DNA from: Sphingomonas ginsenosidivorax
GTDB lineage: Bacteria; Pseudomonadota; Alphaproteobacteria; Sphingomonadales; Sphingomonadaceae
Reading direction: 5' to 3'
Assembly: GCF_007995065.1 (NCBI RefSeq)
Contig: NZ_VOQR01000001.1
Coordinates: forward strand, 2,421,001 to 2,485,000
DNA: 64,000 bases
Shown: piece after piece, positions 8,918 through 17,712 of the stretch
Numbering within the stretch: position 1 is the stretch's first letter
Layout of the letters: each line of letters opens with the position of its first letter
Program-made: the position numbers and the translations under genes
Notes under the pieces: model-generated
Databases searched by the model: none
What the model saw: the letters and a program-made list of their open reading frames with translations, nothing else
Told to the model about the DNA's origin: nothing

Positions 8918-9883
8918 ATGCTGACCACCCATGGCGGGCGGATCGACCTGGCCGCGGCGTCCTACCGGCACGCGCCGCAGCCCTGGATCGATCTGTCGAC
9001 CGGGATCAATCCGAACGGCTGGGACGCGAGCGGCGTCGCGATCGACTGGAGCCCCCTGCCCGCCGTCACCGCACTCGCCGCACTGGAGGCCGCCGCACGC
9101 ACCGCGTTCGGGATGTCGCACGGCGCGGTCGCGGCGCTGCCGGGCACCGAGATCGGCCTCCGCCTGCTCCGCGACCTCGGCCTCCCCCAGCCGGCGCACC
9201 ACGTCGTGCCGACCTATTCGACGCACGCCGCCGCACTCCCAGACAGCCAGCCGATCGCGGTCGAGGCCATCGGCACCGCCGGCACGCTGCTGATCGCCAA
9301 CCCGAACAACCCCGATGGGCGAATCCTGCCGCCCGACCAACTGCTCGCGATCGCCCGCGACCGGCGCGACGGCTGGCTGATCGTCGACGAAGCCTTCGCC
9401 GATATCGACCCGGCGATCTCGGTCCTGCCACATCTGCGCGAGGACGACCGCGTGCTGGCCTTCCGCTCCTTCGGCAAGTTCTTCGGCCTCGCTGGGCTCC
9501 GGCTCGGGTTCGTCTGCGGCCCCGACGCGATGGTCGCGCGGGTTCGCGACCGGCTAGGCAGCTGGCCCGTCTCGGCCGCCGCGATCGCGATCGGGACGGC
9601 CGCGTACGGCGACACGGACTGGATCGCCGCGACGCGCAGGACTCTCGCGGCATCGGCGAACCGGCTCGACGCGCTGCTCCGCACCAACGGCCTCGCCCCC
9701 CAAGGCGATTGCCCGCTGTTCCGCCTCGTCGATCACGACACAGCGCCCGCGCTGTTCGACCGCCTCGCCGCCGCGGGCATCCTGACGCGGCCGTTCGACC
9801 ATGATCCGCGCTGGCTCCGCATCGGTCTCCCCGGTGACGAGCCCGCCTGGACACGCCTGGCCGAGGCGCTGCGTCATGGCTGA
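8918..9883 (+). CDS. cobD: Threonine-phosphate decarboxylase, PLP-dependent
   Basis: 321 residues from ATG 8918, preceded by GAGG at 8906-8909. Fold-type I aminotransferase-like protein: THGGRIDLAAASY at the N-terminus, LIANPNNPDGRILP, IVDEAFADID, and the PLP lysine in FRSFGKFFGLAGLRLGF. It makes (R)-1-amino-2-propanol phosphate, the arm that joins the nucleotide loop to the corrin ring. Also called cobC in the aerobic-pathway nomenclature. It overlaps cbiB by eight bases. ATG 8882 is a possible longer start. Confidence 0.93.
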   Translation: MLTTHGGRIDLAAASYRHAPQPWIDLSTGINPNGWDASGVAIDWSPLPAVTALAALEAAARTAFGMSHGAVAALPGTEIGLRLLRDLGLPQPAHHVVPTYSTHAAALPDSQPIAVEAIGTAGTLLIANPNNPDGRILPPDQLLAIARDRRDGWLIVDEAFADIDPAISVLPHLREDDRVLAFRSFGKFFGLAGLRLGFVCGPDAMVARVRDRLGSWPVSAAAIAIGTAAYGDTDWIAATRRTLAASANRLDALLRTNGLAPQGDCPLFRLVDHDTAPALFDRLAAAGILTRPFDHDPRWLRIGLPGDEPAWTRLAEALRHG

Positions 9884-10805
9884 CCCCGTCGCGCTGCTCG
9901 CGCTCGCGATCGACGCGACGATCGGCTGGCCGCCCAAACTCTACGCGCGCATCGGCCATCCCGTCGGCGCCTTTGCGCGGATCATCGGCTGGTGCGAGCG
10001 TGGCAATAGCGGGTCCGACGTCCGCCGCCGCATCCTCGGCACGCTGACGCTGCTGACCGTCGCCGGCTTCGCCTTCGGCATCGCCTGGCTAGCCCAAGCC
10101 GCTCTGGCCACCTGGCTCGGGTCCTGGGCCTGGATCGGCATCGGCATCCTCGCCGCCCCCGGCCTCGCGCAGCGCAGCCTCGACGCGCATGTCCGCCCCG
10201 TCGCAGACGCGCTGCTCGTCGGCGACATCGCCGGCGCGCGCCGCGCGGTCGGCATGATCGTCGGCCGCGACACCGCCACGCTCAACGAAGCCGGCATCGC
10301 CCGCGCCGGGATCGAAAGCCTCGCCGAGAGCTTCTGCGACGGCATTGCCGCGCCCCTGTTCTGGCTGCTCGTCCTCGGCCTCCCCGGTCTCTGGGCGTAC
10401 AAGGCGATCAACACCGCCGACAGCCTGATCGGCCACCGAGAGCCACGCTGGCGCGCGTTCGGCTGGGCGTCCGCGCGCACCGACGACGTCGCCAACTGGA
10501 TCCCCGCCCGCCTCGCCGGCGCGATCGTCTGCCTCGCCGGCGCCGGCGGCTTCCGCATCATGTGGCGCGACGCCCGGAAACACGCCTCGCCAAACGCCGG
10601 CTGGACCGAAGCCGCGATGGCCGGCGCGCTCGATCTGAAGCTCGCCGGCCCTATCGCCTATGACGGCATGGCGCACATAAAGCCGTGGCTGGGCGACGGC
10701 CGCGCCGGCGCCAACGGCCATGACGTGATGCGCGCGCTCGCGGTGTTTCGCAGGGCCTGCCTGATCCTGTGGATCATCGCCGGAGGAATCGCATGGGTGC
10801 TGTGA
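9876..10805 (+). CDS. cbiB: Adenosylcobinamide-phosphate synthase
   Basis: 309-residue inner-membrane protein starting [20 protein letters not shown]. Family segments are [75 protein letters not shown] and a [11 protein letters not shown] motif. It joins aminopropanol phosphate to adenosylcobyric acid. The ATG lies inside the last codons of cobD, and the end overlaps the start of cobQ by 13 bases, so cobD, cbiB and cobQ are translationally coupled. Confidence 0.95.
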   Translation: MADPVALLALAIDATIGWPPKLYARIGHPVGAFARIIGWCERGNSGSDVRRRILGTLTLLTVAGFAFGIAWLAQAALATWLGSWAWIGIGILAAPGLAQRSLDAHVRPVADALLVGDIAGARRAVGMIVGRDTATLNEAGIARAGIESLAESFCDGIAAPLFWLLVLGLPGLWAYKAINTADSLIGHREPRWRAFGWASARTDDVANWIPARLAGAIVCLAGAGGFRIMWRDARKHASPNAGWTEAAMAGALDLKLAGPIAYDGMAHIKPWLGDGRAGANGHDVMRALAVFRRACLILWIIAGGIAWVL

Positions 10806-12250
10806 TGTTGCAGGGCACCGGCTCGGACGTCGGCAAGTCGGTGCTGGTCGCCGGGCTCTGCCGAGTCTTCGCCAATCGCGGCCTGCGCGTTCGGCCCTTC
10901 AAGTCGCAGAACATGTCGAACAACGCCGCCGTCACCGCCGATGGCGGCGAGATCGGCCGCGCGCAGGCGACGCAGGCCTTCGCCGCGCGCGTCGAGCCCA
11001 GCGTCGACATGAACCCCGTCCTCCTGAAGCCACAGGGCGACCGCAGCTCGCAACTGATCGTGCGCGGACAGGTCCGCGGCATCCTGCCGTCGTCACGCTG
11101 GCGCGAAGGCCGCGAAGGGCTGCTGGTCGACATCCTCGCCAGCTATCGTCGGCTGCGCGCCGAATCCGACATCGTCGTCGTCGAAGGCGCCGGCAGCCCC
11201 GCCGAGATCAACCTGCGCCAGGGCGACATCGCCAACATGGGCTTCGCGCGCGCCGCCGGCGTCCCCGTCATCCTGGTCGGCGACATCGACCGCGGCGGCG
11301 TGATCGCCTCGCTGGTCGGCACGCGCGCGGTGATCGACCCCGCCGACGCCGCGATGATCCACGGCTTCCTCGTCAACAAGTTCCGCGGCGACCCCGCGCT
11401 GTTCGACGACGGCTATCGCGCGATCGAGGACCGCTCGGGCTGGCGCGGCTACGGCGTCGTCCCCTGGCTCGCCGACGCCGCGCGACTGCCGAGCGAGGAT
11501 GCGGTGATCCTCGAACGCCGCGCCGCCGCGACCGAGGGCCGCGTGACGATCGCCTGCCCGATCACCCCGCGCATCTCCAATTTCGACGATCTCGATCCGC
11601 TGAAGCTCGAACCCGGTATCGACCTCGTCATGGTCCCCCCCGGCACCCCGATCCCCGACGCCGCGCTGATCATCCTCGCCGGCTCGAAGGCGACGATTCC
11701 CGACATGGCCTTCCTCCGCGCGCAAGGCTGGGACATCGATATCCACGCGCACCACCGCCGCGGACGCCCGGTGCTCGGCCTGTGCGGCGGCTATCAGATG
11801 CTCGGCCGCACCATCGCGGACCCGGAAGGCATCGAAGGACCCGCCGGCACGATCGATGGCCTCGGCTTGCTCGACGTCGATACCGTCCTGACCGCGGACA
11901 AGGCGCTCGTCCACGTCACCGGTACCGCGCTCGGCGCGCGGTTCGACGGCTACGAGATGCACATGGGCCGGACCACCGGCCTCGCCACGACGCGCCCGGT
12001 CGGCCGCTTCGACGACGGCCGCGAAGATGGCGCGACGAGTGCCGACGGGCTGATTGCCGGGAGCTACGTCCACGGCCTGCTCGCCGACGCCGGCCAGCGC
12101 CGCGCCTGGCTCGCCCGGATCGGCGTAGCGGGCACAGGCCCCGACCACCGCGCCTCGATCGACGCCGCGCTCGACGCGATCGCAGAGACGCTCGAACGCC
12201 ATGTCGACATCGACGCGCTGCTCGCGCTGTCAGAAACCGCCGACGACTAG
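10793..12250 (+). CDS. cobQ: Cobyric acid synthase
   Basis: 485 residues. The N-terminal dethiobiotin-synthetase-like domain has the P-loop [35 protein letters not shown] and [15 protein letters not shown]. The C-terminal class I glutaminase domain has the catalytic Cys in [11 protein letters not shown] and a His near YVHGLLAD. It amidates four carboxylates of adenosylcobyrinic acid a,c-diamide. The ribosome site GGAGGA is at 10782-10787. The last 21 bases overlap the end of cobS on the other strand, so the two units converge without a terminator between them. Confidence 0.96.
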   Translation: MGAVMLQGTGSDVGKSVLVAGLCRVFANRGLRVRPFKSQNMSNNAAVTADGGEIGRAQATQAFAARVEPSVDMNPVLLKPQGDRSSQLIVRGQVRGILPSSRWREGREGLLVDILASYRRLRAESDIVVVEGAGSPAEINLRQGDIANMGFARAAGVPVILVGDIDRGGVIASLVGTRAVIDPADAAMIHGFLVNKFRGDPALFDDGYRAIEDRSGWRGYGVVPWLADAARLPSEDAVILERRAAATEGRVTIACPITPRISNFDDLDPLKLEPGIDLVMVPPGTPIPDAALIILAGSKATIPDMAFLRAQGWDIDIHAHHRRGRPVLGLCGGYQMLGRTIADPEGIEGPAGTIDGLGLLDVDTVLTADKALVHVTGTALGARFDGYEMHMGRTTGLATTRPVGRFDDGREDGATSADGLIAGSYVHGLLADAGQRRAWLARIGVAGTGPDHRASIDAALDAIAETLERHVDIDALLALSETADD

Positions 12251-12934
12251 CGCGAGCAGCAACCCGGTCTCGACGAGTTCGATCCCCGCGCCGTGGCAGT
12301 CCCCCGACACCCCGCCGATCCGCGCCTTTAACCACCACCACCATCCGGCGACCAGCACCAGCGCGACGGCCAGCGGCGGAACGACCGCGGCGGCGACTGC
12401 CAGCACCAGCGCCCAACCGACAACGTCGCGCAGGCGAACCGCGCCCGCCACCGCAGACCCTAGCCCCTCGCGCAGCGGCGGCACCCACCGCGCCCAGACC
12501 AGCGGCCCGATCCGGGCTGCGAATGGCACCAGGATCACCGGCCACCAATTCGCCACGCCGTGCAACAGCACCAGTTTTGCCAGCAGCTGCACCACGATCG
12601 CGACGACCCCGAAGCTCCCGACATGCGGATCCGCCATCACCGCCAGCAACCGGGTCCGGTCGCCATGCGCCGCGCCGCAGCCATCGGCGAGGTCGGACAA
12701 TCCGTCGAGATGCAACGCCCCCGTCACCGCCACCCAGGCGGCCAGCGCCGCCAGCGCCCCGACCCAGGGATCGGCCAGCGTCCCCGCCCAACCCGCGAGC
12801 GCGACAAGTCCCCCGATCGTCAGCCCGACCATCGGATACCACCGGATCGCCGCCGCGAAGTCTGTCATGTCGGCGGCAACGCGCGGGATCGGCAACCGGG
12901 TCAGGAACCCGAACGCGACGACCAGCCGCTTCAC
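12230..12934 (-). CDS. cobS: Adenosylcobinamide-GDP ribazoletransferase (cobalamin synthase)
   Basis: 234-residue membrane protein. The GTG at 12934 overlaps the TGA of the upstream cobC gene (GTGA). Family motifs are [11 protein letters not shown] at the N-terminus, [30 protein letters not shown] (the Asp-rich metal site), HVGSFGVVA and ISGDCHGA-like [12 protein letters not shown] near the C-terminus. It joins alpha-ribazole (or its phosphate) to adenosylcobinamide-GDP. A longer frame upstream lies inside the preceding gene and was not used. Confidence 0.94.
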   Translation of the reverse strand: MKRLVVAFGFLTRLPIPRVAADMTDFAAAIRWYPMVGLTIGGLVALAGWAGTLADPWVGALAALAAWVAVTGALHLDGLSDLADGCGAAHGDRTRLLAVMADPHVGSFGVVAIVVQLLAKLVLLHGVANWWPVILVPFAARIGPLVWARWVPPLREGLGSAVAGAVRLRDVVGWALVLAVAAAVVPPLAVALVLVAGWWWWLKARIGGVSGDCHGAGIELVETGLLLALVVGGF

Positions 12935-13485
12935 CACAGTCCCGCAATCTGCGCGGTCGGCGTCGGGCCCGGCCAGACCTTCAGCGCCAGAACCGATGCA
13001 TAGGGCAGGTCGAACGCCCATAATTCCCGCTGCCCAAACCCGCACAGCCCCGCCAGCGCCGCGCGCATCGCACCGCCATGCGTGACGACCAGCGTCGGCA
13101 CCGTCACCGCCGCCACCGCCGCCGCCACCCGCGCGGTCAGCGAAGACCAGCGTTCGCCCCCGGGCGGCGGGTTCGCATCGGGATCGTCCCAGAACCGCCC
13201 GAGCGGCGCGGCATCAATTTCCGCCGCCGCGAGCCCGTCCCACTCGCCGAAATCGAGCTCACGCCACCGCGGATCGATCGTCGCTGCCCCGCCTAACGCC
13301 GCCGCACAGGCCGACGCGCGCACCAGATCCGACGACACCACCGCCGACACCTCCAGCCCTTCGGCCTGCGCCACGCACGCCGCAATGCCCGCTTCGGTCG
13401 CCGGGCTGTCGGTCCGCCCGAGCAGCCGCCCGGTCAGCACCGGCGCGCCGTGCCGCATCAGATACAGCGCGACCGGATCGCTCAC
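12931..13485 (-). CDS. cobC: Alpha-ribazole phosphatase (histidine phosphatase family)
   Basis: 184 residues. The phosphohistidine motif LMRHGAPV is near residue 10, then WRELDFGEWDG, and the second catalytic His in VVTHGGAMRAAL. The family removes phosphate from alpha-ribazole phosphate or adenosylcobalamin phosphate, the last step of nucleotide loop assembly. General phosphoglycerate-mutase-like proteins share the fold. The position between cobT and cobS, with overlapping start and stop codons on both sides, decides the call. Confidence 0.88.
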   Translation of the reverse strand: MSDPVALYLMRHGAPVLTGRLLGRTDSPATEAGIAACVAQAEGLEVSAVVSSDLVRASACAAALGGAATIDPRWRELDFGEWDGLAAAEIDAAPLGRFWDDPDANPPPGGERWSSLTARVAAAVAAVTVPTLVVTHGGAMRAALAGLCGFGQRELWAFDLPYASVLALKVWPGPTPTAQIAGLW

Positions 13486-14495
13486 GCCGCCGACACCCCG
13501 GCTTCGGCAAAGGTCGCCATCTCGGCATGCACCGCGACCGCCGCGCGGATCACGCCGACCGCCAGCGCCGCGCCGCTCCCCTCGCCGAGCCGCATGTCGA
13601 GCGCCAGCAGCGGCTCCAGCGCGATCCGATCGAGCAGCCGCTTATGCCCCGGCTCGACCGACCGATGCCCGGCGATGCAATGCGCGACGATATCGGGCGC
13701 CGAAGCCGCCAGCGGCGCGACCGCCGAACAGCAGATGAACCCGTCGAGCACCACCACCACGCCCGCCATCCGCGCCGCCAGCACCGCCCCCGCGATCGCC
13801 ACGATCTCGCGCCCGCCGACGCGCCGCAGCGTCTCGAACGCCGTCACCGGTGCCCCGTCATGCGTCGCCAGTGCCGCATCAACCGCCGCCACTTTCCGCA
13901 TCAACCCGTCATCGTCGACCCCCGTCCCGCGCCCGACCCAGTCGCGCCCGTCGCCCCCGAAACTGCGCGCGCACAGCGCCGCCGCAGCGGTCGAATTACC
14001 GATCCCCATTTCGCCGAGCACGAGCAGGTCGAGCCCGGAATCGACCACCGCCGCCCCCGCCTTTAACGCCGCAAGGCAGTCCGCCTCCGACATCGCCGGC
14101 CCTTCGGTGAAGTCCGCAGTCGCGCGGTCCAGATCGATCGGAATAACGACGAGCTCGAGCCCCGCCGCCCGCGCCACCGCGTTGATCGCCGCGCCGCCCG
14201 CCTCGAAATTGCCCACCATCTGCGCGGTCACCGATGCCGGGAACGCGCTGACGCCGCGCGCGACGACGCCGTGATTGCCAGCGAACACCGCCGCGCGCGC
14301 CCGGTCGACCCGCGGCACCGCGCGCCCCTGCCACCCGGCGAGGAACCCCGCGATCTCCTCCAGCCGACCCAGCGATCCCTGCGGCTTGGTCAGCTGGTTC
14401 TGTCGCGCGACCGCTGCGGCCCTCGCATGCGCGTCCGCACTCGGCAGGCTGGCCAGCGCGGTCTCGAACGCCGCCACCGTCGCGAAGATCGTCAT
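13482..14495 (-). CDS. cobT: Nicotinate-nucleotide--dimethylbenzimidazole phosphoribosyltransferase
   Basis: 337 residues from ATG 14495, whose ATGA overlaps the stop of the DUF1636 gene. Signature segments are QNQLTKPQGSLGRLEEIAGF, VFAGNHGVVARGVSAFP, VTAQMVGNFEAGGAAINA, LGEMGIGNSTAAAAL and the C-terminal LDMRLGEGSGAALA carrying the catalytic Glu. It activates dimethylbenzimidazole or another lower ligand as alpha-ribazole phosphate. The length is standard. Confidence 0.95.
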   Translation of the reverse strand: MTIFATVAAFETALASLPSADAHARAAAVARQNQLTKPQGSLGRLEEIAGFLAGWQGRAVPRVDRARAAVFAGNHGVVARGVSAFPASVTAQMVGNFEAGGAAINAVARAAGLELVVIPIDLDRATADFTEGPAMSEADCLAALKAGAAVVDSGLDLLVLGEMGIGNSTAAAALCARSFGGDGRDWVGRGTGVDDDGLMRKVAAVDAALATHDGAPVTAFETLRRVGGREIVAIAGAVLAARMAGVVVVLDGFICCSAVAPLAASAPDIVAHCIAGHRSVEPGHKRLLDRIALEPLLALDMRLGEGSGAALAVGVIRAAVAVHAEMATFAEAGVSAA

Positions 14496-14902
14496 TCGAC
14501 GACGAAGCCCTGCGGTGGCGTGCGGGTGATGAAATGCCCCTTCACCCCCGCCGGCCATTGCTTGAACGGCACCTGCCCCATCTCGCTCTCCGCATAGAGC
14601 CGCGCATACTCCAGGATCGCGCGCGCGGCGTCCTCGCCCGGCGAGAACCGGCCGAGGACATAGCCGACCTTGCCCGCACCGCGCAGGTGCACGGTGCAGA
14701 AGTCCTGGCACGCGAACAGGCACGGCATCTCCTGCACCGCGACGCGGGCATAGGCATCGTCGCTCGCCTGCACCGCACGCAACGCCTCGACCATCCGCGC
14801 CCCGCCGCGCACGCCCTGCGCATCGTCGCGCGCCTCGGCGGAGAAGCGGCACGTGTTGCATGCGACGACCGCCGGGCCATCGGTGACCGGGAGCAGCGTC
14901 AT
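14492..14902 (-). CDS. DUF1636 family Cys-rich protein (ferredoxin-like)
   Basis: 136 residues. Cysteines occur as CNTC near residue 15 and CLFACQDFC near residues 61-69, a spacing seen in thioredoxin-like 2Fe-2S or metal-binding proteins, with GKVGYVLGRFSP after it. The biochemical role is not known to me; relatives are found beside cobalamin genes in many alphaproteobacteria. Both ends overlap neighbours (ATGA with cobT, and with the membrane protein upstream), so it is co-translated with btuB and cobT. Electron transfer for corrinoid reduction or cobalt binding are possible roles, both inferred from context only. Confidence 0.8.
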   Translation of the reverse strand: MTLLPVTDGPAVVACNTCRFSAEARDDAQGVRGGARMVEALRAVQASDDAYARVAVQEMPCLFACQDFCTVHLRGAGKVGYVLGRFSPGEDAARAILEYARLYAESEMGQVPFKQWPAGVKGHFITRTPPQGFVVE

Positions 14903-15426
14903 GCGAACACCCGCCGTCGCGGCGCGGGCACGCCGACCGCGGTCAGGACGTGATACAGCGCCAGTAACCCGATCAGGATCGCCCCGTTGCGCACGAACTG
15001 CCGCGTCATGATCTCGACCGACAATGCGGTGCCGACCCCGCCGAGCGCGAGCGACGCGAGCAAGATCGCCAGCTTGAACGCCACGAACGCCGCGACATAG
15101 GCGAGGACGAGCCGCACCGCCGGACTCCCCGTGGCGGCCGCGCTTGCCGCGATCACGCCGGCGATTGCGGCAACCCCGATCGACGCCCCCCACGCGAACG
15201 TCGACGCATCCATCGGATAGCCGAGCACGCAGAACCCGACCGCCTGGCTCGCGACCCACGCCGCGATCATCAGCAGCACGCCGTCGCTGCGCCGCATATG
15301 CACCGCTGCCAGCGCCGCAAGCGCGGGGAACGGCGTCGCACATGCGAACACCAACGTCGTCGCGGTGCTCGCGATCGTCAGCAACAGGATCCAGCTGGTT
15401 GTTGCGCGTGTCATGCTGCCCCCCAT
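14899..15426 (-). CDS. Unknown membrane protein coupled to btuB, candidate corrinoid permease
   Basis: 175 residues with about five or six transmembrane helices. The most distinctive parts are ACATPFPALAALAAVHM (Cys29) and SQAVGFCVLGYPMDASTFAWG (Cys66). I do not recognise a named family with certainty. Its ATG at 15426 overlaps the btuB stop codon (TGATG), and its stop overlaps the DUF1636 start, so it is made in step with the outer-membrane B12 receptor. No btuC, btuD or btuF is in the window. The size, helix number and position resemble small solitary vitamin B12 transporters such as BtuM, which is an inference. ATG 15414 is an alternative start. Confidence 0.6.
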   Translation of the reverse strand: MGGSMTRATTSWILLLTIASTATTLVFACATPFPALAALAAVHMRRSDGVLLMIAAWVASQAVGFCVLGYPMDASTFAWGASIGVAAIAGVIAASAAATGSPAVRLVLAYVAAFVAFKLAILLASLALGGVGTALSVEIMTRQFVRNGAILIGLLALYHVLTAVGVPAPRRRVFA

Positions 15427-17372
15427 CAGAACCGCCCCCGCAGGCCGGCATAGATACTGCGGCCCAGCGTGCCGTAGCGGTACGCGGTCTGGTAATGCTC
15501 GTCGAAGAGGTTCTCGGTCCGCGCGAACAGCCGGACCTCGGGCGACAGCGGCAGCTCGGCGCGAAGGTCGACCAGCGTATAGTCGTCGAGCCGCGTCGTG
15601 TTCGCCGCATTGTCGTACGTCATCCCCGACCAGCGCACCGCCGCGCCCAGCGATGCCCCGCCCGGCAGCGTATAGGTCGCCGACGCATTGGCCGCATGCC
15701 GAGGCCTGCGCGGCAGCCAGTTGCCGAAGGTCGCGCCCGTCGAGCGATCCTCCGACACCGTCCAGCTATAGTTGGACTCGAGGCTCACCCGCCCGATCTC
15801 CGCGCGACCGACTGCTTCGATCCCGCGTGCGAACGCGCGCGCGATATTCTGGTAGAAACCCGAGCGTGCCGTCGTTGTCCCCGGCTGGAAACAGAGCGGG
15901 TTCGCCGCCACCGTCGGCCGCGCCGGGCAGCTCGAAAAGATGATCTGATCGGTCGTGCGTCGCTCGAAATATGTCCCGCCCAGCGCGACCTTGCCGCCCA
16001 GGAACCGCTGCTCGGCGCCCGCTTCCCAGCCATGCGCCTGTTCGGGCGCCAGCGCCTGGTTCCCATATTCGGAATAGAGCTGGTACAGGGTCGGCGCCTT
16101 GAACCCCTCGCTGTAGTTGCCGCGCAGCACGGTGCCGGTCGGCAGCACCCAGACGCCACCGCCGGAGACCAGCGTCTTCGACCCGTAGCGGCTGTGATCG
16201 TCGTTGCGGACGCCACCGGTCAGCGTCAGCCCCTGGACGATCTCGCCGCTCACCTGCCCGTAGACGCCGGTGATCTCGGCCTTCCCCCGCGCCGGCGCCG
16301 GGATCGGCACCGCGAGCGAGGCGGACGGCGACACGCTGCGGAAGCGCGACCGCTCGTTCTCGACCCCGAACGTCGCGTCCCAGCCCCTGGCGATCGCGAA
16401 ACTGCCCTGATATTCGAGCCGCTGGTTGCGCCCCGCGGCGTCGAACGACTTCTGCCGTGCGCGCGCCGGCCCGTAATTGTCGCGGTCGGTGTCGGTATAG
16501 CCATAGGCGACGCGGTTGCGCAGTCGTGCGTCGAACAGGTCGATGTTCAATCCCGCATAGCCGACGAACTCGCGGTTGAGCGTGTAGTCGGCGGTGTCCG
16601 CGATGGTCGAATCGAGATCGGCGCGCCCGCTCGAATAATAGCCGCGGACATCGGCGCTGATGCCCTGCGCGATGTCGAGCACCGCGCGCCCCGTCACGCT
16701 GCGGTTGGTATAGCCGTCCTTCTCGCGTCCGCCGAACGCCGGCGCGATCACCGAGATGCCGTCGGTCGTGAAGCTCTGCCCGCCGATCCGCCACGCCAGC
16801 GGCCCGGTCCGCCCGCCGATCCCGGCACGCGCGCTGACCGTCTGCCGCGACCCCGATTCGACATCGAAACTGCCCTCCAGGTCGCGCGTCGGCAGCGGCG
16901 TGACGATGTTGACGACGCCGCCGATCGCCTGGCTGCCCCACAGGATCGACTGGGGCCCGCGCAGCACCTCGATCCGGCTAGCATCGCCGACCAGCAGGTT
17001 GGCGAAGTTGTAGCCACCACCCGCCGACGACGGGTCGTTGAGCTTCACGCCGTCGATCACCACCACGGTCTGGTCGGTCTCCGCGCCGCGGATCCGCAGG
17101 CTCGTGTTGGTGCCGTAGCCGCCGTTGCGCGACAGGCTGACGCCCGGGGTGCGCAACAGCAGGTCGGCGACGGTCAGATCCTGGTTGCGGTCGATCGCAG
17201 CCTTGTCGAGCACCGTCACCGATGCGGCAACACGGTCGATACTGGTCGGCGCGCGCGTTGCGGTCACGACGATCGCGTCGGCGCCGCTGTCGGCGGCAGC
17301 GTCGGGCTTCGGCGCCTCTTGCGCGAACGCGGAGGTGGATAGGAACAGGCTGGCGAGTATAAATGTCTTCAC
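15426..17372 (-). CDS. btuB: TonB-dependent vitamin B12 receptor
   Basis: 648 residues from GTG 17372, preceded by GGGGT. It has a signal peptide (residues 1-17, cleavage after AFA) and a TonB box DAIVVTATR. The plug domain holds LLLRTPGVSLSRNGGYGTNTS, VVVIDGVKLNDP and IEVLRGPQSILWGSQAIGG. The 22-strand barrel ends in GRSIYAGLRGRF with a terminal Phe. It brings cobalamin across the outer membrane. The assignment rests on the cobalamin riboswitch just upstream and on the six coupled downstream genes of nucleotide loop synthesis and unknown function. A five-codon frame (ATG 17386) ends in a TGA that overlaps the GTG start. Confidence 0.92.
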   Translation of the reverse strand: MKTFILASLFLSTSAFAQEAPKPDAAADSGADAIVVTATRAPTSIDRVAASVTVLDKAAIDRNQDLTVADLLLRTPGVSLSRNGGYGTNTSLRIRGAETDQTVVVIDGVKLNDPSSAGGGYNFANLLVGDASRIEVLRGPQSILWGSQAIGGVVNIVTPLPTRDLEGSFDVESGSRQTVSARAGIGGRTGPLAWRIGGQSFTTDGISVIAPAFGGREKDGYTNRSVTGRAVLDIAQGISADVRGYYSSGRADLDSTIADTADYTLNREFVGYAGLNIDLFDARLRNRVAYGYTDTDRDNYGPARARQKSFDAAGRNQRLEYQGSFAIARGWDATFGVENERSRFRSVSPSASLAVPIPAPARGKAEITGVYGQVSGEIVQGLTLTGGVRNDDHSRYGSKTLVSGGGVWVLPTGTVLRGNYSEGFKAPTLYQLYSEYGNQALAPEQAHGWEAGAEQRFLGGKVALGGTYFERRTTDQIIFSSCPARPTVAANPLCFQPGTTTARSGFYQNIARAFARGIEAVGRAEIGRVSLESNYSWTVSEDRSTGATFGNWLPRRPRHAANASATYTLPGGASLGAAVRWSGMTYDNAANTTRLDDYTLVDLRAELPLSPEVRLFARTENLFDEHYQTAYRYGTLGRSIYAGLRGRF

Positions 17373-17499
17373 GGGTACCCCTTCATGACTTCGGGACCCG
17401 AGCCACGAAGGAGGAAGCACAACACCTCCTCCTGCGAAGCGCAGGTCGGCGATGTCGTCACGCGGGTTTTCCCCGTCCGTTCGGCGCACCCTGGCCGGA

Positions 17500-17690
17500 C
17501 GAAAGACGACCGCGTCAGGCAGGTCTCCTGGCTAGCGGGTCAGTGTCGATTCGTACCGCCTTCTCAGGACCCGAAAGTCCCAATGGCATGTGGCACGGCG
17601 ACTCGCCGCTTACAGTTGCAGGGGCAGCCGGGGTTTTCCCGTTCCCTTTTCATCCCCGTCGCCGGGGAACCTTACGCCCCCGCGTGCTAG
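17500..17690 (-). promoter_or_regulatory. Cobalamin riboswitch controlling btuB and downstream genes
   Basis: Read on the minus strand, the conserved core GGGGTTTTCC-type loop, GGCTGCCCCTGCAACTGTAA (around 17610-17630) and the 3' element GCCAGGAGACCTGCCTGAC (about 17514-17532) match the cobalamin riboswitch consensus in order and spacing. It lies between the end of cobB and btuB. Downstream, GGAGGAGG near 17418 can pair with CTTCCTCC, a possible expression platform. Edges are approximate. Confidence 0.93.
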
Positions 17691-17712
17691 GGCCGCCCCC
17701 GATCCGCGTCAA

